A stretch of DNA of 64,000 bases from Cryobacterium arcticum (GTDB taxonomy: Bacteria; Actinomycetota; Actinomycetes; Actinomycetales; Microbacteriaceae). The DNA lies in the NCBI RefSeq assembly GCF_001679725.1, contig NZ_CP016282.1, positions 2,790,001 to 2,854,000 on the forward strand. The letters are read 5' to 3'. Below the pieces are notes generated by a model that did no database searches, was not told the DNA's origin, and saw only the letters and a list, made by a program, of their open reading frames with translations. The position numbers and the translations under genes were made by a program. Shown here in pieces: positions 17,388-26,739 of this stretch. Within the stretch, counting starts at the first letter, position 1. Every line of letters begins with the position of its first letter.

Positions 17388-17897
17388 ATGGTTACAGAGG
17401 GGTACCGCATCCGCCGCACCGTCGCGAGCGATTGGCGCGAGGTGCGGGCACTCCGCCTGGAGATGCTGGCCGACACTCCGATCGCGTTCGGGGAGACCCT
17501 GCAGGACGCCCTGAGCCACGCCGAGAGCGAATGGCGGATGCGCGCAGCGCGCGGCACCGCCGAGCACGGAACCGTGCTGGTCGCGATCGACCCGGCCGGC
17601 AACTGGGTGGGCACCATGGGCGGCTACGTGCCGGATCCCGGCTCAGGTGCCCTGCTCGTGGGCGTGTACGTGTCGCCGGCGCACCGCGGCCGCGACGCCG
17701 GCGTCTTCGACAGCCTGCTGGGCGCGCTCGAGGAGTGGGCGCGCGGCGAGGGCGAGGTGCTGACCCTGCACGTGCACGAGGACAACGCCCGCGCCCGCGC
17801 CGCCTACCTGCGTCGCGGGTTCATCGAGACCGGGCACCGGGTGCAGTACGTGCTGGATGCCGCCTCGGAGGAGATCGAGATGGTCAAGCGGCTCTAG
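17388..17897 (+). CDS. GNAT N-acetyltransferase
   Basis: 169 aa single GNAT domain: N-terminal IRRTVASDWREVRALRLEML, central VGVYVSPAHRGRDAGVFDSLL (motif A, acetyl-CoA pyrophosphate loop HRGRDAG in place of the usual RxxGxG/A) and C-terminal VHEDNARARAAYLRRGFIETGHRVQY (motif B). It transfers an acetyl group to an amine; target unknown. TATGCT at 17376-17381 lies six bases from the ATG with no Shine-Dalgarno: likely leaderless. Its last codons overlap the end of the convergent DUF2207 gene by 4 bases. Confidence 0.88.
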   Translation: MVTEGYRIRRTVASDWREVRALRLEMLADTPIAFGETLQDALSHAESEWRMRAARGTAEHGTVLVAIDPAGNWVGTMGGYVPDPGSGALLVGVYVSPAHRGRDAGVFDSLLGALEEWARGEGEVLTLHVHEDNARARAAYLRRGFIETGHRVQYVLDAASEEIEMVKRL

Positions 17898-20053
17898 CGG
17901 CCGCCTCCGCCACCGCCACCACCGCCACCACCGGAGAAGCCGCCGCCGAAGGAGCCGCCGGAGAAGCTTCCGCCGCCGCTGCCCGACCAGGAGGTCGGCG
18001 GCGGTGTGGGCGTTTCGGTGGTGTGCACCGAATTGACGATGCCGTTCAGCGCCGACGCCAGGTAGATGCCGTTGAACGCGTTCTGCGACACGAACCAGCC
18101 CGGCGGGGTGGCGTCCTGCTCGTAGTAGACCGCCAGTTCGGCAGCCCACTCGCGTTCAACGCCCCAGAGCACCGCGTAGGGCAGCAGCTTCTCGTAGAGC
18201 TTCACGAGCTCCACGGTGTCGACACCGTCGGCGCTGCCGGCAGCCGCCGAGCCGTTCGAGGCGGTAGCGGTGGTGGCGGGAACCGCACTGGGCACGGTGA
18301 CCCGCAACGCGCCATCCGGGCTCTGCAGCATGCGGAACCGGTCGGCCTCGGCCAGGTCGAGGTAGACCTTCATGCCGGTGAGGTAGTCGCGCTGCTCCAC
18401 CCCGGCGGTGCTCAGCTGCACGGGCCGCTGGGCCGCGACGATAGCCACGATCGCCGCCGCAACGGCCAGAACCAGCACCGAGAACCACCAGCCGGCTGGC
18501 GGCTGGAGGATTCCTAGCGCTCCCAGGCTGAGCAGCGCGAAGGCGCCGAGACCGATGATCAGGCGCTTGCGGGCAGGTGACATGGCAGGCCGGGTGCGCC
18601 AGCCGCGGGCGATGTTACGGCGATTCGCATCGGCGGTCGCCGCGGTCAGAGCTCGCGCCAGGGGGTCGTTGGTGACGCCGAGCGCGCACACGGCCCCCTC
18701 GGTGAGGCCCGGGAAGAACGTGGCCAGCAGCGTCAACTCCTGGTCGTCGACACCGTCGGTGCGCAGCAGTTGCAGCGTGTAGTCGCCGCCCGAAGCGCTG
18801 ACCGGGTAGTCCAGGATGCGCACCTTGCCGCGCACCGCCAGGCTCACGATCTCCGCGGCGACGCCCGAGCGGGTGCGGCCGATGAGGTCGGCCGCCTCGA
18901 GCAGGTTGTAGCCGGCGGGCACGCTGTACTGGGCGATGATGGTGCCGCGGCCGCGGGGCTCACGGGGGTACGCGAACACTCGGGCGAGGACGAAGACTCC
19001 GCCGAGCAGGGCCAGGCCGATCAGGCCGAACGGGATGCCGCTGGCGTCGATCGGAGCGCTGAACCCGGGCTGGTAGCCGGATCCCGACTGGTAATCGGCG
19101 GGCACCTGCACGAAGGTTCCGGCCGTGAATCCGATGGCCACGGTGAGATTCTCACCCGGGCCCAGGTCGGTGGCCTCAGCGGTGAACATCTGGCCGGCCG
19201 GGAGAGCGCCGGCGGGGTCGGTCGCGGCGGGGTCGGTCGCCGCCGGGTCTGCCGGAGCGGGGTCTACAGCGGCCGGGTCTGTGACCGTGGGATCAGCCGC
19301 GGACGGCTCAGCGGCGGCAGGGTCGCCGGCCGCGGTGGCCGGCGCATCCGGATCGTCCTCCTGCAGCATGGTGCAGTCGCCGCTCTCGCCCTGCGCACCG
19401 GTGTAGCAGGCGTTGTTGCCCGTGAGGAACCCCGCGATCGCCGGGGCCACGTGCACCCGGGCGGCGACGGAGCCGAACGGCTGGTCGAAGCCGGTGCCGT
19501 TGGTGTCCCAATAGAGCTCGTCGTCGTTCGTGTCGGCAAAGGCGCGCACGACGTTCTGCTGGGTGTAGCTGATGACATAGGTCTGGGTGCCGCGCACGAA
19601 CTCGTCGGTGCCGAGGGCGAGCTCGGTGAATCCGCCGGTGTCCGTGGACTCGAAGTAGACCGGCGTTCCCTCGGCGTCGGTGACGGACTCGACCGTGGTG
19701 TTCAACGGCACGCCGTCGTAGTCGTTGGGGATGGCCCGGATGATGCCCCGGTTCTGGTCGAAGTCGGGGAACTCGGCGACGAAGGTCTCGACGGTGCGCA
19801 GCGTGGAGTGACCTGTCGTATCCCGGTCGAGGTAGTACTCCCCCGCATAAAGCGCGAAGCTGAAGTCCGACGTGTCCGCGGGCACGGCGGCACGCGCGCT
19901 TCCGGCCAGGCCGGACACCCCGCCCGGCACCGTCGAGGCCGACCGTCCGGCCGCGACGGGAGCCGGCGCAACGGCGGTCGCCGCCAGCGGCGCACCGAGT
20001 GTCAGCACGGCGGTCACGGCAAGGGAGGACAGGACCTTCAAAAGACGAGTCAC
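17894..20053 (-). CDS. DUF2207 membrane protein with Gly-rich tail
   Basis: 719 aa from GTG 20053. TAGGCT at 20061-20066 stands seven bases upstream, so the transcript is probably leaderless. A signal peptide (VTRLLKVLSSLAVTAVLTLGAPLAATA) leads to an extracellular DUF2207 domain (about 60-235). A spacer of Asp-Pro-Ala repeats (TDPAA, ADPAA units; about 255-305) precedes a transmembrane helix (about 345-368), a cytoplasmic-type domain, two further helices near 505-550, and a Ser/Gly tail ending in about eleven glycines. DUF2207 proteins with Gly-rich ends are common in Actinobacteria; function unknown. Confidence 0.8.
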   Translation of the reverse strand: MTRLLKVLSSLAVTAVLTLGAPLAATAVAPAPVAAGRSASTVPGGVSGLAGSARAAVPADTSDFSFALYAGEYYLDRDTTGHSTLRTVETFVAEFPDFDQNRGIIRAIPNDYDGVPLNTTVESVTDAEGTPVYFESTDTGGFTELALGTDEFVRGTQTYVISYTQQNVVRAFADTNDDELYWDTNGTGFDQPFGSVAARVHVAPAIAGFLTGNNACYTGAQGESGDCTMLQEDDPDAPATAAGDPAAAEPSAADPTVTDPAAVDPAPADPAATDPAATDPAGALPAGQMFTAEATDLGPGENLTVAIGFTAGTFVQVPADYQSGSGYQPGFSAPIDASGIPFGLIGLALLGGVFVLARVFAYPREPRGRGTIIAQYSVPAGYNLLEAADLIGRTRSGVAAEIVSLAVRGKVRILDYPVSASGGDYTLQLLRTDGVDDQELTLLATFFPGLTEGAVCALGVTNDPLARALTAATADANRRNIARGWRTRPAMSPARKRLIIGLGAFALLSLGALGILQPPAGWWFSVLVLAVAAAIVAIVAAQRPVQLSTAGVEQRDYLTGMKVYLDLAEADRFRMLQSPDGALRVTVPSAVPATTATASNGSAAAGSADGVDTVELVKLYEKLLPYAVLWGVEREWAAELAVYYEQDATPPGWFVSQNAFNGIYLASALNGIVNSVHTTETPTPPPTSWSGSGGGSFSGGSFGGGFSGGGGGGGGGGGR

Positions 20054-20135
20054 GTCTCCGAGCCTAGCGACCCCCTTTGTCCGTTTATCCGTTTCACCGG
20101 CATCTGTGCTGGTCCACGGTGGTACGCCGTCGGCC

Positions 20136-20552
20136 TCACCGCTTCGCGCTCGACAGGGACTTGGTGCGTGCGTACACGGTGTTTCCGCGTCGTTCCACGA
20201 CCTGCCCGGCGGGAAACCCGGCTGCCAGGCTGACGATCTGGAAGCTGAGCAGCGTCGCACTCACGATCATGGCTGGGTGCGTCGAGTCCCGTCCGGCCGC
20301 GTGCCACCGCGCCAGCACCGCATCGACAATTTCTTCCACCGTGAGACCAGCGATGTCGCGCACGACGGCAGTCGTCGTGTCAGCGTCCGAGCTCAGACCC
20401 CGGAACGTCCGGCCGCCCGGACACGCACCGTAAGGATTGCGCAACCCTGAGCGACAAGCGTCCACCATCCAGACAAGTTCTCCGTCCGCACAGCCCGCGT
20501 GATCGCTTGAGCGCGTCCCCTGGGTCGCCGACGTCGCCACCAATACCCTCAT
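20136..20552 (-). CDS. DUF7715-like protein (intact paralog)
   Basis: 138 aa: MRVLVATSATQGTRSSDHAG at the start, DGELVWMVDACRSGLRNPYGACPGGRTFRGLSSDADTTTAVV in the middle (two fragments joined by a Cys pair) and AGQVVERRGNTVYARTKSL at the end. Small actinobacterial protein of unknown function; resembles a family I know as DUF7715, name to be treated as tentative. It is the full-length counterpart of the interrupted copy at 15813-16226; the two flank the HAD-GNAT-DUF2207 genes on the same strand, so the block may reflect an old duplication. Confidence 0.65.
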   Translation of the reverse strand: MRVLVATSATQGTRSSDHAGCADGELVWMVDACRSGLRNPYGACPGGRTFRGLSSDADTTTAVVRDIAGLTVEEIVDAVLARWHAAGRDSTHPAMIVSATLLSFQIVSLAAGFPAGQVVERRGNTVYARTKSLSSAKR

Positions 20553-20650
20553 GATCTGCTCCGTTTTCTCGGCACGAGGGTGAGTGAGTAGGTGACGCCA
20601 AGCTACGCGACACCGCCGACATTCGGCGGGCCGGTCGCCCGAGTGGACGG

Positions 20651-21628
20651 CTAGAACCCCTCGGGGGCGTGCGGCCGGTACGGCGCGGCGAGCCGGGCCA
20701 GTTCCTCGTCGGTGAGGGTGAGGTCAACCGAGGCGACAGCATCCGTGAGGTGGTGGGCCTGCGTGGCGCCCACGATCGGCGAGGTCACGGCGGGCTGCTG
20801 ACGCACCCACGCCAGGGCCACCTGCGCCCGCGGCACCCCGCGCTCAGCCGCGACCTGAGCCACGACCGCGGCGATCTCGCGGTCGTCCGACTCCTGCTGC
20901 TTGTAGAGGGTCTGGCCGAAGGTGTCGGTTTCGGAGCGGTTGGTGGACGCGTCCCACTCGCGAGTGAGCTTGCCGCGCGCCAACGGGCTCCAGGGCAACA
21001 CCCCCACGCCCTGGTCGAGGCAGAACGGGTGCATCTCCCGCTCTTCCTCCCGGTTGATCAGGTTGTACTGGTCCTGCATCGACACGAAGCGGGTGAACCC
21101 GGCCAGGTCGGCGGTGTACTGCGCCTGCGCGAACTGCCACGCGTACATCGACGACGCTCCGATGTAGCGGGCCTTCCCGGCCTTGACCACGTCGTGCAGG
21201 GCCTCCATGGTTTCCAGGATGGGCGTGAGCGGGTCCCAGCGGTGGATCTGGTACAGGTCGACATGGTCGGTGCCGAGCCGGGTGAGGCTGTGGTCGATCT
21301 CGGCCAGGATGGCGCGGCGCGAGAGTCCGGCACCGTTCGGACCCGGCCGCATCCGCCCGTGCACCTTGGTGGCCAGCACGTAGTCGTCGCGGCTGCTGAA
21401 GTCCCGCAGCGCCCGGCCGAGGATCTCCTCGCTGCTGCCGTCGGAGTACACATTGGCAGTGTCGAAGGTGGTGATTCCGGCCTCCAACGCCTGCCGGATC
21501 AGCGGGCGGCTCTGTTCCTCGGGCAGGGTCCAGGCGTGATTGCCGCGCATCGGGTTGCCGAAGCTCATGCAGCCCAGCGTGATCGCCGACACTTCGAGAC
21601 CGGTGGTGCCCAGACGGGTGTACTTCAT
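20651..21628 (-). CDS. Aldo/keto reductase
   Basis: 325 aa (beta/alpha)8 NADPH reductase. Catalytic set: D in FDTANVYSDGSSEE, Y in the same segment, K in LATKVHGR and H in QIHRWD; C-terminal NADPH loop IVGATQAHHL. It starts MKYTRLGTTGLEVSAITLGCMSFG after AAAGGAAACCC. Members of this branch reduce aldehydes or sugar ketones. It has a clear paralog at 26740-27708 sharing MQDQYNLI(N/K)REEEREM and SSMYAWQFA. The next gene downstream on the other side is a small membrane protein on the same strand with a 32-base gap. Confidence 0.9.
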   Translation of the reverse strand: MKYTRLGTTGLEVSAITLGCMSFGNPMRGNHAWTLPEEQSRPLIRQALEAGITTFDTANVYSDGSSEEILGRALRDFSSRDDYVLATKVHGRMRPGPNGAGLSRRAILAEIDHSLTRLGTDHVDLYQIHRWDPLTPILETMEALHDVVKAGKARYIGASSMYAWQFAQAQYTADLAGFTRFVSMQDQYNLINREEEREMHPFCLDQGVGVLPWSPLARGKLTREWDASTNRSETDTFGQTLYKQQESDDREIAAVVAQVAAERGVPRAQVALAWVRQQPAVTSPIVGATQAHHLTDAVASVDLTLTDEELARLAAPYRPHAPEGF

Positions 21629-21660
21629 GGGTTTCCTTTCGACGGCGGCGGCCGATCGGC

Positions 21661-21864
21661 CTAGAGGCCGGCGCCTCTGCCGGTGTTGCGGATCTTAGTG
21701 CCCTGGGCGGCTTCGAGTTGGGTGCGAGCGTCGCGTTCGGCCCGCTCCTGTTCGGTCAGGTGGGCCGACCGCGAGCGGCGCGACGTCACGTACAGGAACA
21801 CCGAAACGGCGATCGCTCCCAGCACCAGCGCGGTGCCGAGGATAAGGGTGAAGGTGTCGGACAC
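21661..21864 (-). CDS. Small single-pass membrane protein
   Basis: 67 aa from GTG 21864, fixed by the strong TGGAGG nine bases upstream. One N-terminal helix (TFTLILGTALVLGAIAVSVFLYV) and a charged cytoplasmic tail with ARTQLEAAQGTKIRNTGRGAGL. Not a recognised family. It precedes the aldo/keto reductase gene on the same strand and may be co-transcribed with it. Confidence 0.65.
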   Translation of the reverse strand: MSDTFTLILGTALVLGAIAVSVFLYVTSRRSRSAHLTEQERAERDARTQLEAAQGTKIRNTGRGAGL

Positions 21865-21997
21865 GAGTCCTCCAAACGTTGCGAACCGGCCGTCGGATGG
21901 GTCACACGGGGCGGCCGACCCTTCCATCGTGTCTACCGCTTACGCGCGGTGCAGTCAATTACGCGCACCCTGTTGCTCTCGCGCTACGATCGGCCGC

Positions 21998-22393
21998 ATG
22001 GTTGATCGCTACGGTTCGGTTCAACAGTTCCTCGCTGCTCAGCCCGCGGCCCGACTCCCCGTGATCGAGGCGCTGCGGTCGCTCGTGCATGAAGCGAACC
22101 CGACCGCGCAGGAACACATCAAGTGGAACTCCCCCAGCTACGTCATCGACGGTGTCGACCAGGCCACGATCAGCGCTCAGGGCAAGGACGGTGTGCGCCT
22201 GGTGCTGCACAGGGGCGCGACGACCGCCGAGAACACGGATGCCGCATCCGCCTTCACCGGCGACCCGCAGGGCCTGCTCACCTGGCACTCCGACATCCGG
22301 GCGAGCCTGCTCGTGACGGATCTGGCCGACCTCACGGCGAAACGCGCCGCGGCCGTGGAGGTGGTGCGGGCCTGGCTCGGCCAAGGTGACTAG
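21998..22393 (+). CDS. DUF1801 (YdhG-like) protein
   Basis: 131 aa. The LRSLVHEANPTAQEHIKWNSPSYVIDG segment (about 26-52) and RLVLHRGA, with WHSDIRASLLVTDLADLTAKRAAAVEVVRAWL at the end, match DUF1801 (SCP2-like YdhG fold). Reaction unknown. TACGAT at 21985-21990 lies seven bases before ATG with no Shine-Dalgarno, again a leaderless arrangement. Confidence 0.82.
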   Translation: MVDRYGSVQQFLAAQPAARLPVIEALRSLVHEANPTAQEHIKWNSPSYVIDGVDQATISAQGKDGVRLVLHRGATTAENTDAASAFTGDPQGLLTWHSDIRASLLVTDLADLTAKRAAAVEVVRAWLGQGD

Positions 22394-22468
22394 GTCGCAC
22401 GGAAAAAAGGATTTCGGAAGCTTATGCGGATGTTGTGGCGCAAAGCGTCCTCATAACCTCACCATTGC

Positions 22469-23248
22469 CTATCTATCTGCGGATGCGTCTGCGTCTGTGC
22501 CCAGCCGCCCGCCCGCCCGCACCCGCACGGTGCGCCAGGTGTCGAGGGCGATGATGCCGCCGAGGATCGCGAGCGCGAGGGCGATGGAAGCCAGCGCATC
22601 AGTTGGCCAGTGATAACCGAGGTAGACCCTGCTGATGGCGGCCAGGCCCACGGCGATCACGAGCAGCACTCCCACGACGATGACCGCTCGTCGGCTCGCT
22701 GCGCGCCGGGAGTAGATGAGGTACGTGAGCAGCAGCAGGAAATTCGTGGCACCCGACACATGCCCGGACGGGAATGAGTAGGTGGTGTCCACGCCGAAGA
22801 GCATGAGCTCCACCGGCGGGCGGTGCCGCTCGACGAGCCGGGTGATCACCTGCACGAGGACCAGGCCGGTGAGTGTGCCCAGGGCCAGCAGCACCGGCCG
22901 CCACAGGTGCTTGGCGAGCACGCCCCACACCACGATCGTGCCGAAGATGATCACCGGCAGCGCCACCGGTCCGAACCCGATGGCCAGGCCGATCATGATC
23001 GCGGTCATGGCCCCGGTGCGGGTCTGCATGAGCCATTCGTTCATCGGGATGTCGATGCCGGCCACGTCATCGCGCTGCACGATGTCGGCGAGGATGATCA
23101 GGAACCCCGCCACCCCGATGACCACGAGGGCCGCCGACAGCAGGTAGAGCCGGGTGCGTTCGTCGGCCGTGCGCCACCGGTCCTCCACAATGAACTTGTC
23201 GTGCAACGCCCGAAGGCGCTCCCGCTTGCCGAGGGACGATTCGCTCAC
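22469..23248 (-). CDS. PAP2-family membrane phosphatase
   Basis: 259 aa with about six transmembrane helices. The three phosphatase motifs are present: RLVERHRPP (Kx6RP type), PSGH in YSFPSGHVSG and SRVYLGYHWPTD (SRx5Hx3D). It probably dephosphorylates lipid phosphates such as undecaprenyl pyrophosphate or phosphatidate on the outer face of the membrane. GTG start at 23248 has only a weak upstream purine run. Single gene. Confidence 0.88.
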   Translation of the reverse strand: MSESSLGKRERLRALHDKFIVEDRWRTADERTRLYLLSAALVVIGVAGFLIILADIVQRDDVAGIDIPMNEWLMQTRTGAMTAIMIGLAIGFGPVALPVIIFGTIVVWGVLAKHLWRPVLLALGTLTGLVLVQVITRLVERHRPPVELMLFGVDTTYSFPSGHVSGATNFLLLLTYLIYSRRAASRRAVIVVGVLLVIAVGLAAISRVYLGYHWPTDALASIALALAILGGIIALDTWRTVRVRAGGRLGTDADASADR

Positions 23249-23423
23249 AGGGCTGAGCCGAACGAGATACGGATGCGTCGGTGCATGTGGAGCCTTTCAG
23301 GTGCGGGTGCCGGCCGCCGTTCGGTCGTGGTGCGGATCGTGGTTGGCCGGAGACCGACGTTACACAGCGGCAAAGGTGAAATCCACTCGACTCGCCCAGG
23401 AGCGGTGGTGCCAAGATGAGGGC

Positions 23424-23966
23424 ATGACAACGGATCGTTCCGATGCTCCTCACGCACTGTCCCCCGGTCCGGCCCCGCGCCCCGGCACCGACTCTCGCTG
23501 CTCCATCGCCCGCACCATGCAGGTGCTCGGAGACAAGTGGACCGTGCTGATCGTGCGGGAAGCGTTTCGCGGCCACACCCGGTTCAGCGACTTCCGCCGG
23601 ATCCTCGGCATCCCCACCGACATCCTCACCTCACGGCTGTGCGGCCTCGTGGATGCGGGTGTGCTTGAGCGGCGCGGCTACCGGGAGCCCGGCGCCCGGG
23701 AACGCTTCGACTACCACCTGACCTCGGCCGGCGACGCGCTGCTGCCCGTGCTCGGTGCGCTCGCCCAGTGGGGCAATGTCTACCGGCCCTCGGGGCACGG
23801 CCCGAGCCGCCTGTATCAGCACGCCGACACCGGCGAGGCGGCCTCGATCGCCTTCGTCACCGCTGCGGGCAGGGTGATTGCGCCGGAGGACATCGCCATT
23901 GTGCCAGGCCCGGGCGAGAACGACCCTGAGATCTTCGCCATCCGCCCCGTCGGCGGGCCGCACTGA
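23424..23966 (+). CDS. HxlR-family transcriptional regulator
   Basis: 180 aa. Winged-helix domain with C27 in SRCSIARTMQVLGDKWTVLIVREAFRG, then FSDFRRILGIPTDILTSRLCGLVDAGVLERR and the wing YHLTSAGDALLPVLGAL. HxlR proteins often respond to aldehydes or disulfide stress through the N-terminal cysteine. The start at 23424 removes an out-of-family N-terminal extension and is preceded by GATGAGGG. No obvious target gene is next to it; the PAP2 gene is divergent. Confidence 0.88.
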   Translation: MTTDRSDAPHALSPGPAPRPGTDSRCSIARTMQVLGDKWTVLIVREAFRGHTRFSDFRRILGIPTDILTSRLCGLVDAGVLERRGYREPGARERFDYHLTSAGDALLPVLGALAQWGNVYRPSGHGPSRLYQHADTGEAASIAFVTAAGRVIAPEDIAIVPGPGENDPEIFAIRPVGGPH

Positions 23967-24046
23967 CCTGGGCGTCTGCGCCGAGACATGCGGCCGGCTG
24001 CCTTCGCCCTGGACCGTCCGGGTACCCCGAGTGAGGTTGCGGCACC

Positions 24047-24244
24047 ATGAAACGATCTACTCCGAGGTTCCTTGTCTTCCTCGCTGTGCTCGTGATCTCG
24101 AGCTGCGTCCTCATTCTGACGCTTCCGGCCAGCCTCGGGGCTGGCGCCTCGATTCGAGCGTGGATTCCGATCACGGTGGGTGCGCTCGCTGCCGTGAGCG
24201 CCGTGATGGCCTGGTTGGTTCGGCCGAAGTGGAACGCCGGTTGA
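24047..24244 (+). CDS. Small two-helix membrane protein
   Basis: 65 aa, hypothetical. Two hydrophobic segments (9-30 and 39-58) and a basic N-terminus (MKRSTPR). Preceded by GTGAGG. No family recognised; the gene is isolated between HxlR and the next minus-strand gene. Confidence 0.5.
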   Translation: MKRSTPRFLVFLAVLVISSCVLILTLPASLGAGASIRAWIPITVGALAAVSAVMAWLVRPKWNAG

Positions 24245-24362
24245 TCACGGCCGTCCCATCCCGATTCGGCTCAGTGGCTCTTCCTGGCCCGAAACAGCCG
24301 GATGCACAGAATCCTCTTGTCGTCGCTATCGCGCCCACCCGGAGGACGGAACGGCCGACCCG

Positions 24363-25088
24363 TCACGGGGATGGTGGCGCCGGTGGTTGCTTCCGAGGCT
24401 GGTGGACCTCTATGTCTCGCTCGGACAGCTCCACGTGAAGCGGCTCTGCTCCACGCAGACCCAGATTGACGAGAAAGGCGTGAACCTCATGCGGCCCGGG
24501 ATGCGCATCGCGCCATTGGCCCGAATCGACAACAACCCGCACCCGTGCGTACTCGCCCGGGTCCAGGGGCAGTGCAGGGTTCTGTCCGGCGACGTACGCG
24601 AAATTGACTCCAGGGGCAGGCTCACCCGGTCGGCCGAGCGCCGCGAACACCATGAACGAGTCCCCCTGGGGATACCAGCGTTCTGCTCCAGCGTTGACGA
24701 TATCGATCGCCAGCAGGTCCAGATCGGGTGCCGTGCGAGTGGCAGCCGTCCACCGGAGGGTGAGCCGGCCAGCCCGGTCCTTCCTGCTGGGCCGGCGACG
24801 TTGTGAAGTGGAATGCAGCTCGAGAAGACGCGGTGCGCCCTCACTCTGCGCGCGCCTGATGAGGCCAATCCGCCACCACTGACCATCGGCATCCGTTGGC
24901 GCGCCGACCATCTCGGCCGCACCGTCCCGTGTGGTGAGCACACGCCACCCCTGGCGAGGAGTGTCCGCCGGCATCTCCCCGGTGAGGTCCGCCTGCAGCT
25001 CAGCGAGCATCACGTCGAGCTCAACCCCGTCCTGTCCGAGCACGCTGGCCTCGACCGCGATCGTTCCAAGTTCTGGTCTCTCGTCCAT
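24363..25088 (-). CDS. Hypothetical protein
   Basis: 241 aa, not recognised. It begins MDERPELGTIAVEASVLGQDG. A basic segment (TSQRRRPSRKDRAGR, about 95-110) separates an N-terminal domain from a beta-rich C-terminal half with WYPQGDSFMVFAAL and PLDPGEYARVRVVVDSGQWRD, which looks like an immunoglobulin-type sandwich. No signal peptide. The ATG at 25088 was preferred to an upstream one because the extra residues are low-quality and Cys/Arg-rich. Divergent from the DUF6578-like gene. Confidence 0.55.
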   Translation of the reverse strand: MDERPELGTIAVEASVLGQDGVELDVMLAELQADLTGEMPADTPRQGWRVLTTRDGAAEMVGAPTDADGQWWRIGLIRRAQSEGAPRLLELHSTSQRRRPSRKDRAGRLTLRWTAATRTAPDLDLLAIDIVNAGAERWYPQGDSFMVFAALGRPGEPAPGVNFAYVAGQNPALPLDPGEYARVRVVVDSGQWRDAHPGPHEVHAFLVNLGLRGAEPLHVELSERDIEVHQPRKQPPAPPSP

Positions 25089-25203
25089 ACCCACATGGTC
25101 ACACACGGGCCTGGACTCCGACGTTCTGCACCTGAACTCGCTACGGAACGGTTGACTTCCGCAGGTCCTCGCGCACGGCGCTGTCCCCACCTAGTCTGGG
25201 TCA

Positions 25204-25758
25204 ATGTCACTCCCGAGCAGCGAGCAGCCTTCAGCGGGGAGTACCGGGAGTCACCACGTCGCGTCCTGCGACTCCACCGATCACATGCGTCTCGGCGCCT
25301 CGTACGAATCACTCATACGAAGCGAAGCACAAGCGGTCGACGCAGAAGACATCTCGCCGCCCAGAGATTCCGACGAAACGGATGTCTGGCTCACCGAATG
25401 GCAGGTCGCCGAGGACGGCTTCAAGGTCGAACTCGATCAGCGGGTCGACTGGGCCCTAGTGCCGATGGATCAGGACTGGCTGGCCCGACTGTTCGCCGGC
25501 CGCCGAACCGTTCCGCTACAGCGAGACACCTACGCCGAGGCGACGCGGGACCTCGGCGCCTCGGACTGGACCTACCTTTCCGGTCGCGTGGCTCGGATTG
25601 ACCAGATCTCGGTGCGGTACCAACTGTCGGACGACCCAGCGGAACACGGACTGGTGCCCGAGCCCGGCGGTGCCATGCAGCACACGGTGCCGAGTCTGCA
25701 CAAGCCACGCGCACATCATGGTCGGATTGTCGGCTGGATAGTCCGAGTCCGGGGATAG
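25204..25758 (+). CDS. DUF6578-like hypothetical protein
   Basis: 184 aa. After an apparently disordered N-terminus, VWLTEWQVAEDGFKVELDQRVDW (about 61-83) and the following W/F-rich strand pattern resemble DUF6578, a small actinobacterial beta-barrel family without assigned role; this match is by memory and tentative. TAGTCT at 25192-25197 sits six bases from the ATG, so a leaderless mRNA is likely. Confidence 0.5.
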   Translation: MSLPSSEQPSAGSTGSHHVASCDSTDHMRLGASYESLIRSEAQAVDAEDISPPRDSDETDVWLTEWQVAEDGFKVELDQRVDWALVPMDQDWLARLFAGRRTVPLQRDTYAEATRDLGASDWTYLSGRVARIDQISVRYQLSDDPAEHGLVPEPGGAMQHTVPSLHKPRAHHGRIVGWIVRVRG

Positions 25759-25803
25759 TGTTCTGTGGCGCCCGCCGCAGCCCCGTCCCGGGCAGAACGG
25801 GTC

Positions 25804-26712
25804 CTACTCGGCGGCGAGGCGAACGGTGCTTGTGCCGGAGTTCTCGTGGGTCGCTGCCCACGCGCCGAGCAGTTGGAGTGCAGCGGCGGAGCTGGAGCCC
25901 GGTTCGGCACCGTAGATGAGCAGGGAGAGTCCGGGATCTGCGACCAGCTCTGCGGCTTCGTAGACCAGATGGAGATCACCCACGACGGGATGCCGGAAGT
26001 GTTTTGTGCCCGTCCCGTGATCACGGACGTTGTGGGCGCCCCACCGTCTGCGGAAGTCCTCACTGCGGGTGGTTAGTTCATCGATCAGGTCGTGCAGGTC
26101 CTTGTCGTGGGGGTCCCGTCCTGCCTCCATGCGCAAGATCCCGACTGTGATGTCGGCTGCGAGATCCCAGTTCGGGTGGAAAGGCTCCGAATGCTTCCGG
26201 TCGAGGATGGTGAACCGGGCCAGGTTGGGCTGTGCGCCCTGGCCGGCGTACATATCGGCATAGAGAGCGCGCCACAGCTGGTTGCCGGCGAGAACATCCA
26301 TCCGCCCATTGCGGACAAACGCCGGCCCGGTCGTGATCGTGTCGAGGACGAACTGGAGGCTGGGACGCACGGTCAAGACGCCGCCCGGTCGCCGGCGCGG
26401 CCGAGGGGACACCGAGTCGAAGGTGCGGGCGAGGTCGAACAGGTGCGCGCGCTCGGCGTCGTCCAGCAGGAGCGCGCGGGCGACGGCGTTGACAACGGTC
26501 TCGGACACTGCACCGACGTCTCCGCGTTCCATGCGGGTGTAGTACTCGACGCTGACGCCGGCGAGTTGTGCGACCTCTCCGCGCCGCAGCCCGGGAACCC
26601 GCCGATTCGTGCCGGGATGCAGGCCGACCTGCTCAGGTTGGACCTTGGCGCGACGCGACGTGAGGAAGTCCTGCAGCTGCATCTTGCTCTCCATATCCTC
26701 GAGGGTAGTCAC
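25804..26712 (-). CDS. MmyB-like helix-turn-helix regulator
   Basis: 302 aa. N-terminal Xre-type HTH in RRVPGLRRGEVAQLAGVSVEYYTRMERGD (about 38-66) and a C-terminal ligand domain of the MmyB type (NPxLAR-like NLARFTILD, DLAADITVGILRMEAGRDPHD, WGAHNVRDHGTGTKHFRHPVVGDLHLVYEAAEL). Such regulators often control a neighbouring oxidoreductase. Here the aldo/keto reductase gene lies just upstream on the same strand, with a gap of 27 bases, so the pair is probably one operon under its own repressor. Confidence 0.88.
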   Translation of the reverse strand: MTTLEDMESKMQLQDFLTSRRAKVQPEQVGLHPGTNRRVPGLRRGEVAQLAGVSVEYYTRMERGDVGAVSETVVNAVARALLLDDAERAHLFDLARTFDSVSPRPRRRPGGVLTVRPSLQFVLDTITTGPAFVRNGRMDVLAGNQLWRALYADMYAGQGAQPNLARFTILDRKHSEPFHPNWDLAADITVGILRMEAGRDPHDKDLHDLIDELTTRSEDFRRRWGAHNVRDHGTGTKHFRHPVVGDLHLVYEAAELVADPGLSLLIYGAEPGSSSAAALQLLGAWAATHENSGTSTVRLAAE

Positions 26713-26739
26713 GATCGCCGGGCACGGTCGTTGGCCGGA

